Source of the DNA: Wurfbainia villosa
Lineage: Eukaryota; Streptophyta; Magnoliopsida; Zingiberales; Zingiberaceae
Length of the DNA stretch: 64,000 nt
Reading direction: 5' to 3'
Assembly (NCBI GenBank): GCA_025175895.1
Contig: CM046000.1
Span: 34,694,720 to 34,758,719, forward strand
Made by a program: the position numbers and the translations under genes. Positions 21,881 to 34,168 of the stretch are shown here, in pieces. Under the pieces are notes generated by a model. That model searched no databases, was not told where the DNA came from, and saw only the letters and a program-made list of their open reading frames with translations. The first letter of the stretch is position 1; each line of letters starts with the position of its first letter.

Positions 21881-23683
21881 ACTGCTGTGTGTGATTTGTG
21901 TCTATATTTTCAAGTTTATTTTGCATCTATCTTTCATTAGTATATTTGCATTTTTTTTACATTGTTTTCGTGCATTTCATCTTCTTTGTTTGATGACTAT
22001 GATTTTCTTATTTATCATTGACAACGGGATAAAATCTCAAAATTGACAGGACAGGATGAAAATATGCACTCGAAAAAGATTAAAGGCGACCCACATAATG
22101 ATCCACGATCGTGGTTCTTAAATATTCTATGGAAATCCTATTTTTTAGGAACTATTTTTTTTAGAAATTCTTATTTTTTTTTGAACTCTTACTTTTTTAA
22201 GAACTCCAACTATATAAAAAAAAATTAATGAGGAGATACAAAGGCATCGAAGGCAGGAGCTGATGAGGCGAGACTTTGTAATAGAAATTCTATTTGGAGA
22301 GTTGCTAAGGAGAGGAGACTTCGTCGTTGCCCCGAGCGATTGGAGATTTAGAGCATAAGCTACATTAGATTCCTTCTAAACTTTATTTCAATGTATTTGC
22401 TTTGTAGTTTCATCATGAAGTAGTTTTCCTAATTTTAGGATTAGAGAGTAACTTGATGTATTATTTGATAATTTTAATGCATTGATTTTCATTTTTATTT
22501 ATGACGCATATCGTTTGTGATTAGTTTTAGCGTACTATATTCATTCTATCCAACCATGTATTGCTAAACTCGACTTAGTTGGTATCCTGCTTCAAATTAG
22601 ATCGAGAGGAAAATCCTAGCCAAGTTATTTCATAGAAATACACAATCGGAACATATATGAGAAAGAGAATCATACTTATCGATGAATCTCAATCTTTGAC
22701 CTCTAAAATCAATTTGGGAGTTTGATCTACAAGTGGTGGGTGATATCCCAAGTGACAGATGAGATCAAGTCTAAATCTCTGTAGTGATAGAAGGAGGTTA
22801 ACAAAGACTGCCTATGAAAGTAGAGTATCACAAAGTAGGATAATTCTTAGATATTCGTGGAGCTCTCATGATAGGAGTTATCCCTAAAAGTGATTTTCCA
22901 TATTATCCTAAATTTGATTATCTCTTTTGAGAGTTTCATGATTTGTCACTAAATTTAAAGAGTATGCACTAATTCACTTCCTAAGTTATGATTAAGGTAG
23001 TTATGTCATTATTTTCATTCTTTTCTTTACTGCATAATATATCAACTATTTTAGGATGAGTCCCTCCATATTTATATGCCGAGATAAGAGGATCTACATT
23101 CGTCGACATCGCCAAGTGAAATTTAAACTCTAAAATTTCTCTCTTGAATAATTTTTTAAATCATCTCTTTTTGATTGATCTCGCTTTCGGTCACGCATAT
23201 CTTTTTTAATATTATTTTTGGATAATCTATTTCTAGGGTAAAGTGGAACTTAACAATGCAATTTTAATGGACAATATTTTATTACTTGATGACAAATCAT
23301 GCACTTGTGGAATGCACGTCAAGTTTTTAACATGTCGTCATATTAATTCTTATTTGTTATTTGATTAATCTAGATTTTTCTTTTTCTTTTTTTCTATTTC
23401 CACATTTATTGTGATTTTTTATTTTCTTTTCGCAAGTGATTGCTCTTTTTTATGTACATATCTACAAGGCAAAACATTATTCTTGATCTAGATCCTAAAA
23501 TAGAGAGAACCTACCATACAAGGAAGAATTTATGGAGATAGTTGGAGGTACAAATGATATCCATTGTGGTCGCTAATGACAATAGACATTTGAAGGATTA
23601 CATTGCACCCAATGCAAAAGGACTGAGATCCAGCATCACACATGATGGTGTCTCTTTTTGGCGTGTTCAAAATCCTCCTCATT
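21881..23683 (+). mobile_element. Degenerate Ty3-gypsy LTR end and gag start, interrupted at 23688
   Basis: The sequence has the feel of an Athila/Tat-type LTR, followed by an eroded PBS region (gtcaagtttttaacatgtcg at 23310-23330; compare agtttttggcgtcgttgccg at 50781). A weak gag start then reads LDPKIERTYHTRKNLW and NDNRHLKDYIAP up to 23688. The gag-only element at 23689 is inserted in it. Boundaries on the left are uncertain. Confidence 0.45.
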
Positions 23684-23688
23684 CTTTG

Positions 23689-24923
23689 TGTTGGATCAAT
23701 CGGTGGCCGACTAGAAGAGGGTGAATAGTTCTCTTTCGTAGATGGTGGAATTCTTCCGCTTTTTGATCGTCTACACTTAAGATTAGCGCAACGAAAATAT
23801 AAACAATAAAGACAATTAAGAAGACAAGCGCTAACAAATCAATATAACGTGGTTCACGGCCCTTGCCACTAATCCACAACCGATTCGTTCAAGGTGAATC
23901 ACGCCTATACAAATCCACTAATCTCTCCTTTGCACAAAGCTAGGTGGAGGTAACCTTTCTTACACAAGATCTCTCTTCTTATAATAGAATGGAAATAAGA
24001 GCAAGTAAGAAGAGTAGAAACGTTTAGACACTTGGGAGTATGTTTGGAGTTCAAGCATTAACCATCCCAAGTCACCCAAGGCCCCTTCTTATAGGGAAGA
24101 GCCCATTCTTCCCATTGATAGCAATGATCGATGCCTCGATCACCGATCGTCACCGAGCTGCTGTTGCCTCGCAACGACTTCTTCCACATTAGATTTTAAC
24201 CAATGGCTCCCACATCAGTCGACTAATTTTCCTATCAGTCGACTGATGGAGCCATCAGTCGAGTGGTCGACGCGATCACTCAACTGCTGAAGCTTTTGTG
24301 CCCGAAACCCTCGACATCAGTCGACTGCTCCCATTGACAGTCGACTAATGGAGCTAGCAATGATCGCCACGAAATGGACAATGATCGTTTCACCGTAACT
24401 TTGACTCGAACACTAGTCGAGTCTCCAGTCGACTTGGAGCAGTCGACTGTCATATCATGGCAATCGACTGATATCGAAAAAACTCATCCGATACTTAGCC
24501 AATTGGCCAAGATCACCTAAGAGCTACCTCGACCTGGGTTACAATCGCTCACTCTCATCTCCCTTGGAGTCCCTCGCCTTTGAAGTTCTCTTCGTCCAGC
24601 CACGTCCCTCGGATGCACCAAGTGCATGGCTTCGCAGCGCCATCCTTCGTGTCTCGCCCTGAAGTCTACTTCCTTCGGCTTCACTCCAATGCTCATCGTC
24701 TGGCAATCCCTCGGATGCACTAAGCGCATGGCTTCCGCAATACATCTTTCACTGACTCAAGGACCGAGTCATGAGATGGTGAATCTTGCCAATGCTATCG
24801 TCATCCATGTGCGAATTACTAGGTCCTGCATGACTTCAACGCACATATTAAATCCATAACAACCTAACTTAAACCCTTTGCCACACTCATCAAAACCACA
24901 TCACAGGGTTGATTGCCCTAACA
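23689..24923 (-). repeat. 3' LTR of gag-only element 1
   Basis: A 1235-bp LTR with CAGTCGACTG at 24236-24245 and 24318-24327, upstream (in minus sense) of a TATAAG at 24093-24088. Where the partner LTR has further palindromes (28264-28273, 28358-28367, 28378-28387), this copy partly reads cgatcg-like words. Confidence 0.85.
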
Positions 24924-25537
24924 ATCTTCCCCTTTTTGATGTGTGACAATCTGTTTAAGTTAGGTAAAATAATTAACATAAACACATAAGGAAAGAAAGC
25001 ATGTAAGTAAACATGAGTATCAAACTCCCCCTTAAACATGCAATTCCCTCTTAAGACATGCTAAATTTCTCCCTTAACATGATTAACTTAAACCCTCATA
25101 ATTCTCCCCCTTTGACACTATCAAAAATATTATACAAATATTATACATGCATGACATCAAGTCTAATGGAAGAAAAATATCAAAATCAAGTTCAAAATCT
25201 GATAAAACACCTTACTGTGCTCGTGCACAGTACATCAGTCGACTGAATCAGAGCATCAGTCGACTTCAAAGTCCAATTTCAGAAATGCATTAAAAATTCT
25301 AAAAAATTTAAAAAAATCATAAAATTTGGAGAACATATTTCAAATGAGTTCCTTTATCAGTGAAATTTTTTTTTTCATGAAAAATCATTCTATTTTCTTA
25401 AATTGGGCAAAAACTCAAAAGTTTAAAAAACCACTAGAGTTTTTATCAATTTAAAAGCTGTTTTTGCCTTAGACATTTTTCAAAACATCAATTCACTATT
25501 TGAAAAGAATAAAATGGTTTTAAAACATTTAAAATAT

Positions 25538-25790
25538 CCAACTATGATCTATGAGCAATATGTCCATTGATTAAATATTTGCTTTCTCTATAGTTGGTCT
25601 ATTATTGCTATTATGATATATCAAATGCCCATCTAAATGCCATAAGCATTAGTAGACCATTTGTATCATCCTATCATCTCACCCATTGCTATGTTCTCAA
25701 TCAAGTTAGCCTTATAGTGGGATGTGAGATGAACCTAAAGGTATTTATACTTAACCATAGTTTTCATATAATTCTATTAAGGTTAAGTAT
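25538..25790 (-). other. Stem-loop cassette 3' of gag, element 1
   Basis: Four perfect inverted repeats in a row: CCAACTAT/ATAGTTGG (25538-25545, 25590-25597), AATGC/GCATT (25636-25640, 25646-25650), TCATCTCAC/GTGAGATGA (25674-25682, 25724-25732) and ATACTTAACC/GGTTAAGTAT (25747-25756, 25781-25790). All four recur in the same order in gag-only element 2 (37428-37684), one with a paired substitution. There is no coding potential. Confidence 0.6.
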
Positions 25791-26049
25791 CATTCTAAAA
25801 GCCCAATCATGAACATGCATTAAGAATTATCAATCATGATCATAAATAATCAATTATTGCATATCATGATTATAAATCACTAATTACATATCATGATCAT
25901 AAAACAAAGATTATACATAATTTCATGTTATGATCACATTATCATCACCCAACACTATAAATCCAAAAGTTATAACCCACATCCTTACAAGTCAACCATT
26001 TTATATGATATAAGTAAATCCACTCATGGTTGACTATCCTAGGGTTTTC

Positions 26050-27758
26050 CTAACTCTTAAGGATGGACTTAGGAACCCAATACAAATTCTTCCCAATAGG
26101 GTTCACCAAGTATTCTTTAGGAATCTATTTTCTAGCTACCATTTTATTTTTAGCTTGACCCCTAGCAATTAGGCAATGGTAGGCTTTCTTATTTTTGTTC
26201 CCCTTATAGCCTAATCCTTTCTTATTGAAACTTGCCCTTTGGCTCTCTATAATCATGTTCAAAGTGTTGGAGCATATGGTGAATTTTTCTAAGGTCTCGG
26301 TTAGGAAATCTACATTTTCCCTTAAAGCTTTATTTTCCTCAATACATGCATCATTAACATTAAAAGACATATAATCATCATGTGAGTATGCATTATCAAT
26401 ACTAGAGGAAGCATTATCATTAACATTTAAACATGCTTTTTCTAGCTTTTCTTCTAGGGCCTTAATTTCATTTTGCATGCATTTATTTATATTTTTCATT
26501 TTAAATAAGTCCCTAGTTAAACTTGAAATCATGGAAACAATTTTCTTAGGGGAAAGATTTGTTACCATAGTTTCCATATCTTCTTCCTCCGATTCTGTTG
26601 AGGTTGAAGATGATGCTCCCCCTTCACTTGAGCTCTCCTCCTCACTTGTGCTTACTTCTTGTTCGGAGGAGGAGGTGTCTAGATCTTCTATTGCCATTAA
26701 GGCAAGGCTTGTGAAGGCTTCTTCTTCTGATGAGGATGATGGATCATCCCATGTAGCCTTGTGTGTCTTAGCCTTTCCTTTTTCTTTAGTTTTCTTTCCT
26801 TCTTCCTTTTTCTTGCTCCCCTTCTTCTTTTCTTCTTTCTTTCTCCTTTCCTCCTTGCTTTTGTTCAAGAGGGGACAATCGTCTCTTATATGTCCCTCTC
26901 CTTGGCAATTGTAACATATGATCTTCCTCCTTGGCCTTCTTCTCCTATCATTAGATTTTTTAAATTTAAAATTTTTAATTGCACGTCTTACCTTCCTTAT
27001 AATGTAGGCCTCTTCATTGCTATCCATGGAGGAGGAGGAGTCTTTATCCGATGAGGAGGGTGGCGTTTCCTTCTTCTTCTTCTCCTTGCTTGCTACTAGT
27101 GCCACTCCCCTTGATGGCTTGATGCTTGGTTCTTCAATTATTCCTTCAAGCCTAGACTCATGTAATTCTAAAGTGGAGAAAAATTCATTTAGAGTACTTA
27201 CCTCTAGATTCTTTGAGATATAAAATGAGTCCACCATGGAACTCCACTTGGATGACCGAGGGAAGACATCTATGACCTTCATGATCATGTCTCTATTGGA
27301 GAGCTTCTCCCCTACACTTGTTAGACCATTAATAATCTCTTTAAATCGTGAATGTAAAGATGTTATCTTCTCCCCTTTATCGAGTTTGATATTATTGAGT
27401 TGGGAGTGGAGGACATCTCTTCTTGCTAGCTTGGCCTCGGATGTGCCTTCATGAAGCTCCACTAGCTTTTCCCACATCTCTTTGGCGCTAGCACATTCTC
27501 CTATTCGATTTACTTCTTGTTGAGGGAGCACGTTGAATAAATGATGCTTGACCTTTGAATTCTCCAAGTGCTCCTCCCTTTGTTTCTTGGTCCATCGCGA
27601 TTTCTCAATTTGTTCACCCTCTTCATCCCTAGACATTTTAAAACCGTTTTCCATTATAAGCATATATCAAAATCGGTTTCAAAGAATACCTCTATTCTCT
27701 TCTTTCACCAAGAGAATTCGCCTTCAAATTTTGGTGGATGAATATTGGAGCCGACCAT
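26050..27758 (-). pseudogene. Gag of gag-only element 1
   Basis: The start ATG at 27758-27756 opens a frame with HPPKFEGEFSW. It is cut at once by TGA (27707-27705) at a Trp position and a frameshift, after which the frame is open for 512 codons (27663-26128). Order: UBN2-like capsid region (WEKLVELHEGTSEAKLARRD), acidic Ser-rich linker, Lys/Arg-rich patch, CCHC knuckle CYNCQGEGHIRDDC (near 26920-26880), a Lys/Glu stretch, a coiled coil, and LEKFTICSNTLN. A TAG at 26127-26125 replaces the Trp seen in element 2; the frame then runs to 26050. The product would form particles and bind RNA. Confidence 0.85.
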
Positions 27759-27822
27759 CTTTGTTGTCTTGCTTGTAGCAGCGGTGGGTTCGGTGACAAG
27801 TGATCTTGGCTTTGATATCACT

Positions 27823-29044
27823 TGTTGGATCGATCGGTGGCTGGCTAGAGGGGGGGGGTGAATATCCCTCTTTCGTAGATGGTGGAATTCTGTCGCTTCC
27901 TGATTGTTTACACTTAAGATTAGCGCAACAAAAATATAAACAATAAAGACAATTAAGAAGACAAGCGCTAACAAACCAATATAACGTGGTTCACGGTCCT
28001 TACCGCTAATCCACGACTGATTCATCCAAGGTGAATCATGCCTACATAAATCTACTAATCTCTCCTTTGCACAAAACTAGGTGGAGGTAATATTTCTTAC
28101 ACAAGATCTCTCTTCTTACAATAGAATGGAAATAAGAGCAAGTAAGAAGAGTACAAATGTTTAGGCACTTGGGAGTATGTTTAGAGTTCAAGCATTAACC
28201 ATCCCAAGTCACCCAAGGCCCCTTATTATAAGGAAGAGCCCATTCTTCCCGTTGAGTGCCTAGCAGTCGACTGATGTCTCGATAAGTCGACTGCCGCTGT
28301 AGCCGTTGCCTCACAACGACTTCTTCCACGTTGAATTTTAACCAATGACTCCCACATCAGTCGACTGATGAAAAAATCAGTCGACTGATGGAGCCATCAG
28401 TCGAGTGGTCGACATGATCACTGACCGAAGCTTCGTGCGAAACCCTCGACATCACCGATCGCTTCCCTTGGCGATCGGAGTTAGTAGTCGATCTAGCCGG
28501 CCGATTATTCGACTAGAACTTTGACTCGAACACCAGTCGAGTCTCCAGTCGACTTGGAGCAATCGACTGCCATATCATGGCAGTCGACTGATGTCAAAAA
28601 AACTCATCTGACACTTAGCCAATTGGCCAAGATCACCTAAGAGCTACCCTGACCCGGGTTACAATCGCTCACTCTCATCTCCCTTGGAGTCCCTCGCCTT
28701 TGAAGTTCTCTTCGTCCGACCATGTCCCTCGGATGCGCCAAGCGCATGGCTTCGTAATGCCATCCTTCGCATCTCGCCCTGAAGTCTACTTCCTTCGGCT
28801 TCACTCCAATGCTCCTCGTTCGACGATCCCTCGGATGCACCAAGCGCACGGCTTCTACAATGCATCTTTCATCGACTCAAGGACCGAGTCATGAGATGGT
28901 GAATCTTGCCAATGCTATCATCATCCATGTACGAATTACTAAGTCCTGCATGACTTCAACGCGCATATCAAATCCATAATAACCTAACTTAAACTCTTTG
29001 CCACACTCATTAAAACCACATAACATGGGTTGATTGCCCTAACA
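27823..29044 (-). repeat. 5' LTR of gag-only element 1
   Basis: A 1222-bp LTR, partner of 23689-24923. It holds several CAGTCGACTG copies between 28264 and 28590, upstream in minus sense of TATAAT-like sequence near 28227. Confidence 0.85.
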
Positions 29045-29049
29045 CTTTG

Positions 29050-29900
29050 CTATCAGGTAACAGAGTTTGCTAATCCCATGGTTTGTCGTCGAGGATCCTA
29101 GTTTGCAATAGAAGTGAATGTTAAGGGTGGATCGACTTCATCAATGTAGTTGCTTCGACACTCAAGTCAGTGCTCACCGAGGAGAAGGGAAGAAAGCACA
29201 ATAGAAGCATAGAATAGAAAATAACACAACAAAGGGAGAAAGCTTAGGGGAGAAAAAGAGTTATTTCCGCATAGTAGAATAGAGAAAGAATAATCTCTTA
29301 TCCTTACCTCCCACTTACCTTATATAGTGGATGGGAATTGACCAGGAGCATTTGACCTCTGCACCCCTTGCAAGGATGTTAGGAAACAACCGTTAATGAG
29401 AATGTTTATTTTAGGGCGATGAGGAGACAAGAATATATGTGAATAGCCACGTAAGGTGGTGTGCATAACTGCGATGGCTACATGAGCCGAGTTGCATTTA
29501 GCCTTGCTCAGGGGCCCCAATCGTATTCTCGATGTTCTACGATGCTCGGACAGATTGGTGTCAAGGAGAATAATGTCGGTGCTCGGGGCAGGCAAGTGCT
29601 CGGCTTTGGTGTTAGGGTAGGCGGGTGTTTGGGAAAATAATTTTGATGCTCGAATATGTGAGTGCTTAGGAAGGTAGCTTTGGCGCTTGGGTAAATGGGT
29701 GCTCTGATGGATAATTGCTCGGGAAGAGCAATCTAGTGCTCGGGTAAGCAAATGCTCTGGAAGACAACTCTAGTGCTTGAGTAAGTGAGTGCTCGGGAAG
29801 GGGTACTCCAATGCTCAGACAAAATGGTGATCAAACTATTTGGTAAAGAATGGCGTTCAGGCATGTTGTTGGGGATTTTAACACCATCATAAGTTCTCCC
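29050..29900. repeat. Unclassified LTR-like repeat with degenerate tandem units
   Basis: From about 29545 to 29822 the words gtgctcggg(a)ag and tgctcggg recur every 30-45 bp. Upstream sequence such as cttaccttatatagtggatggg looks like the promoter end of a gypsy LTR. It may continue the gypsy copy left of 23688. No gene. Confidence 0.4.
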
Positions 29901-29939
29901 TTTCAATCAGACTGAAAAGGAAAGTCAAATGATGTATGA

Positions 29940-30015
29940 CTTATATATATATATAACTCATCCGTAAATATTAATGAGTATATTTAATATTCATTGTCCG
30001 ATCATCTAGGATTCA
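29940..30015. mobile_element. Half-copy of the hairpin MITE
   Basis: A (TA)n tract is followed by actcatccg, then attcattgtccgatcatctaggattcaagg. This parallels 16010-16065 (aataatccg, then attcatcgtccaatcccctaggattcaagg). The second arm is missing. Confidence 0.45.
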
Positions 30016-31030
30016 AGGCTCCTACGACCCCTGCCAGCCTCTATTTCTTTTGAAAACGTCTATATGATGTGGGGTATCAGACCGGTTTTTATGCCTGATT
30101 GAATTCTCAGAGGCTACAATCTTTGAGGGAGATTCAAAAGCGCCTGCACGGTGTAATTTATTGGGTCGGATCTTATGCTGGAATGAACTCTTGGTGATGA
30201 CGATATTTGTGACGGATTCGCTTGGTCTGGCCCTACTACTGGGCTATGAGAGATTATAAGCGAAGCAACTTTTCCCTTTAACCGCAACGTTCGGGTGTTT
30301 TGGCTATTGCTCTCATTGCCGTTCTTTTGAAGATAGCTCAAACCCTCTTGCAACCCTAGCTTCGTCATTTTCCTAATGCTTAAACTTCACCACCAGCTGC
30401 ACATCGATCGTGAGAGCCAGAAGGAGAGGCTACGGCAAATGAATTTGATGCGATTCCATCCGGAAGCAACACGTCCAGCCATTCTCACCACTAATCGTAT
30501 AATCAAATAAATCCCGTGACCTTCTGGTCAATGAGTGGGTAGGCGCTTGATGATATTGCTTTTGTGAAATATGAGCATCTGTAATGGCTCTCTGTGAGGC
30601 TATGTAATATGCTTCTGTTTTCTTGCTGCCCATTTACTCTAGCATACATTTCCTTCTCTGAATTTGCCAATTTCGGCTCACTGCCACGACTCGAGTTGAT
30701 CAAGTGATTATATCATCATAGGGCAAAATACCGATTGAAAGGTGATAATCTGATTGCCAATGGAATGATAATAGAAGAAATCGGATAAGCAAGGCCTTCT
30801 TGAGGAAGAGATAATCATGGTTCGTTACGAATTCTACCATTCAATTTTTGATATCATTTCACGGAACGATCGCGATGCTGATTTATAAAAAATAAAAAAA
30901 AATTTAAATGAATATATAAATTACATTATTAATAAAAAAATACATTACACCATAAAAAATCAATACATCAATACATAATTATCATACATAAATACATCGA
31001 TACATACTTATCATACAATAATGAAACAAA
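30016..31030. other. No supported gene
   Basis: A minus-strand frame of 84 codons (30368-30114) and a shorter one starting near 30475 are present but match nothing I recognise. The base composition around 30100-30700 is more gene-like than the flanks, so a captured gene fragment or leader is possible. The part 30880-31030 is simple AT-rich DNA. Confidence 0.3.
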
Positions 31031-31039
31031 TACAATAAA

Positions 31040-34000
31040 TTTTTTACCTTATCATAAATAATACCACCAAGAATGATGGGGAGGAATCAAATCTTTATTA
31101 TATTATCCTTGAGTATCATTTTGATTAAATTGTTCTCTAACACATGAGGATCCATATAAATTAGCATTAAATCATCCATATGAATATTCATTTGATTCAG
31201 TTGATGAAAGATGTCCAGAATTAGATGATTGACTTTGTAATAATATTTCATCATGACGATTGTAATATCCAAAACCTTGATACCCAATAGAACTGCCAGT
31301 AGCAATAGATGATTCACAATGTCCAATACTGCTCCAAAGAGATGTCGAATAAATAGGAATTACATTTTGTGCATTATCAAAATAACCCTCAGATCCATGA
31401 TGTCTAATTCCACTTGTATAAAATGATGAATAATTATATGATCTATCAAATGAATCATATTTGGGTTGATCACTGTCATAGTATCCATATCGACTTGATT
31501 GATATCCAATTGGATCATGCATATGTTAGTTATATATGAGAGATGTCCTAAGACAATCGCCTTATGATTAAATCATTTATATGATAAATAAAGATTCACT
31601 ATTTGAATATACATGTTTTCATGTATTTAATTAGATCTTAAACTCATTTACTGAATGTCCACAATACGATTCACAGCATGAGAGAATTTGTGATTAGATT
31701 ACAACTAGTGAGTATCTCTATATGTGTAATTATGATATATTGAAATTATTCCTAGTCGATGAATTGATGGATTTGGACACCATCAATTCTGTCGAGACTA
31801 GCACGAGGTATACTCTTTGGTGTAACCAAGCAGCGGATTCTCACAGACTGGAGACATTGTGATGTCCGGAGTTAATTGTGGATGCTAGTTATGGTAACTA
31901 GTTTATTGGAGTGACCAACTGTAAGACTTCATATGATTCTCTGCATATAAAGATATGTCAATGAAGTTCTTACTGCAGCTTAAGTGCAATGTTCCTTTGA
32001 CTTGCGGTATTCAAGTCATCTTGGTCATGGAGACTTATGCTTTGACATCTTAAGCAAACATCTCCAAGGAGATGTGGACCCGAGATGATTGGGTATAAGT
32101 CGAAATGCCCGAAGGTGTTTGAATAGCCTATAAAGGATTCATCACTCCTTGCGAGGAGATGTATACCCTTGGCCTCTCGTCGGATTATTACTAAAATCTT
32201 TGGCCAAAGCATTACATTTTTAGAGTAAGGTACTCTTGGATACATGTATAGTAACTAGAATCCGTAGGACGAGAAAATGATACTTGGGCTTGGTATGACA
32301 TAGTCAGCCTAGTGGGGACTGACACTATAGACCATGTCCTGAACCAAATGGGTATAAGATGAGTGAAGGGAATGGGACACGATTCATTGTAGCTTCTGAA
32401 GGGTTTCAGAAATGGTTCTGGGATCAACCGTTGATTTTTCGGTTAATTGGGGATCATGATGTACTACTAGGTGCCACTCATGATTATTCTATAATTAATG
32501 GTTAATTATAGACGACCAACATAAATCGGGAACCTATTTGATCACACGCATAATGAGCGTAATCCGAAGGATTTAAAACGAGCTTGAGAATGAGATTCTC
32601 AGATAGAGAGAAACTAGGTTTTGTTGGACCAAACAAGGAGCGAGCATGAAATCGTTTCAGTCGCAGCGGAAGCATGGATGGGTCGAGTCTTATGAAGACA
32701 TGATGGATGAACCAAATTGGTTTGGTTCTAATTCAATGGTGGAAAATAAACCAAAGTAGTTTGGTTTGTTTTAAACGAATGAACCAAAGTTGGTTCGGTT
32801 CGTTTTAACTTAAAATAGACAAACTCGGTTCGATTTATTTTAACTTAAGTTATTGGAGCGGGTTAACAGGTTTTAGTTATGAAACAATAACTCTAAGGAG
32901 AAGGTTTCTTGATGATTAAGAAACACATGCTCTATAAAAGCGCGGCTAGAGGTTTGGAGAGCCCTAAGTTTTATTTTTGGAAACTTCTCTTCCTCTCCTC
33001 TCCCTCTCTTCTCCTTGCCGTCGCCCAAGAGGATCCACACCCAACTTGTGCTGCCGTCCACCTTTGTGCCATCGGCGTCCAGCTGCTGCCGGCCACCCCT
33101 CCGGCGACCGACCTTGTCTTCGGTGACCAAGGATCAGCCGACCACCTCCTTTGGCCGGCGCCAAGTCCTCCACTAAGCTGTCCAGTTTTTGGATAGCTTG
33201 TTTCCTTCTTGTCGGAGCATCATTTGGATGGCGTTTGGAGCTCTGACAACGACTTCCTTGTCGGAGATTGGATCTCCAGTGATCCTCATAGGTGGAGGAC
33301 CAAGGATTCATCAAGAGGTTGACGAATACCTCTTTGGAGAAGCGAGTTTTTGGGGACTCATTTTCGAATCGAATTTTGATTTGGATTATGATCTCCTCTC
33401 GATCACATCGTCTTTGACACGAGGATAGTGACTCCTACGAAGACGAGGCTCGTAGCTTGGCAAAGCTATCCCGACGGTACTTGGCTTGGATACGGATAGA
33501 GGCAATCTAGCATGAGTTGCTCCGGTTGATGTCATTCCCGCTGCACGTGATATGTTAGGTATAACTAGCATAATTTTCTTTTATTGCAAAATTTAAAACT
33601 ACGATTATGTCTACACATATTGTATCTTGCATGCGTGTGGTGTGTGTATTGTAATAAATTAGATTTATTGCTTTTAATTCTTCCGCTGTGCACATACAAA
33701 ACATGTTCGAACACACACTCGCTGCGGTGCCGAGTAAACCCAACAACATAATATCTTGAGACCCCCAATTATAACTTCTTGATCCATAATTATCTCTTAC
33801 TGGAATTCGTTAGTTCCCTCTCAAAACTAAATATTTCATATGTTCTTTAACACTCGTATGCTATTGTGAAGATCTAATCAAAATTTCTTTATCATTAGCA
33901 TCAGAAGATTTTGATAAACTTGTCAAAAAATGACATTGTCCCTCAAGCCTAGGCGATCAGTATCTTGTGTTGCATAATAATTTTCATGACTTTTTGCCCA

Positions 34001-34168
34001 TGTTATACTCGTATCATGTTGATCATCTTGATGAATTTAAATGACCATGATATTCACCATGACTTTGATGACTATGATATTCACCATGACTTTGTTGATT
34101 ATTTCTATCATTTGAATCATCACTGTCATCACTTTCATCACTTCTTCACTATCATCTCTTGATATTGA
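31040..34168 (-). pseudogene. hAT/DUF659-like transposase C-terminal tail, split by a solo LTR
   Basis: The minus strand reads a Gly/Tyr/Ser-rich tail (PIGYQSSRYGYYDSDQ) from 31522 down to about 31040. Across the solo LTR it continues from the other side: NYGSRSYNWGSQDIM (about 33800-33752) joins in frame to HDPIGYQSS after removal of the LTR and one target copy. Upstream pieces (34160-33980) are rich in acidic Ser/Asp and SHGEYH repeats with frameshifts. Such tails follow the dimerisation domain in many plant BED/hAT-like proteins; the dimerisation domain itself is not visible, so the family call is tentative. Confidence 0.4.
31524..33745. mobile_element. Solo LTR inserted in the transposase-like relic
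   Basis: A 2222-bp unit from TGTTAGTTAT to AACCCAACA with flanks gcata (31519-31523) and acata (33746-33750), a 5-bp duplication with one mismatch. The first 650 bp recur at 34169-34735. Copia-like LTR words (gagatgtcctaagacaatc, gattagcac) occur at its start. No second LTR with internal coding region is present. Confidence 0.65.

Larger units (their letters stand above)
23689..29044 (-). mobile_element. Gag-only LTR retrotransposon 1 (TR-GAG type, SIRE-derived)
   Basis: Two LTRs (23689-24923 and 27823-29044), both TGTTGG to CCTAACA, lie inside an exact target duplication CTTTG (23684-23688 and 29045-29049). Left of the right LTR the minus strand has a PBS-like TGATATCAAAGCC; right of the left LTR is a purine tract. 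The 2.9-kb interior has only a gag frame and a long non-coding 3' part. Protease, integrase and RT are absent. This is the layout described as TR-GAG: it needs pol supplied in trans by a relative. Confidence 0.85.

Noticed and set aside
26477..27054. Plus-strand frames rich in Ser, Phe and Leu opposite the gag of element 1
   Set aside because: Shadows of the acidic and Lys-rich gag on the minus strand; the same occurs at 38470-38946.
30114..30368. 84-codon minus-strand frame as a host gene
   Set aside because: No recognisable domain and no supporting exon structure; reported only as unassigned sequence.
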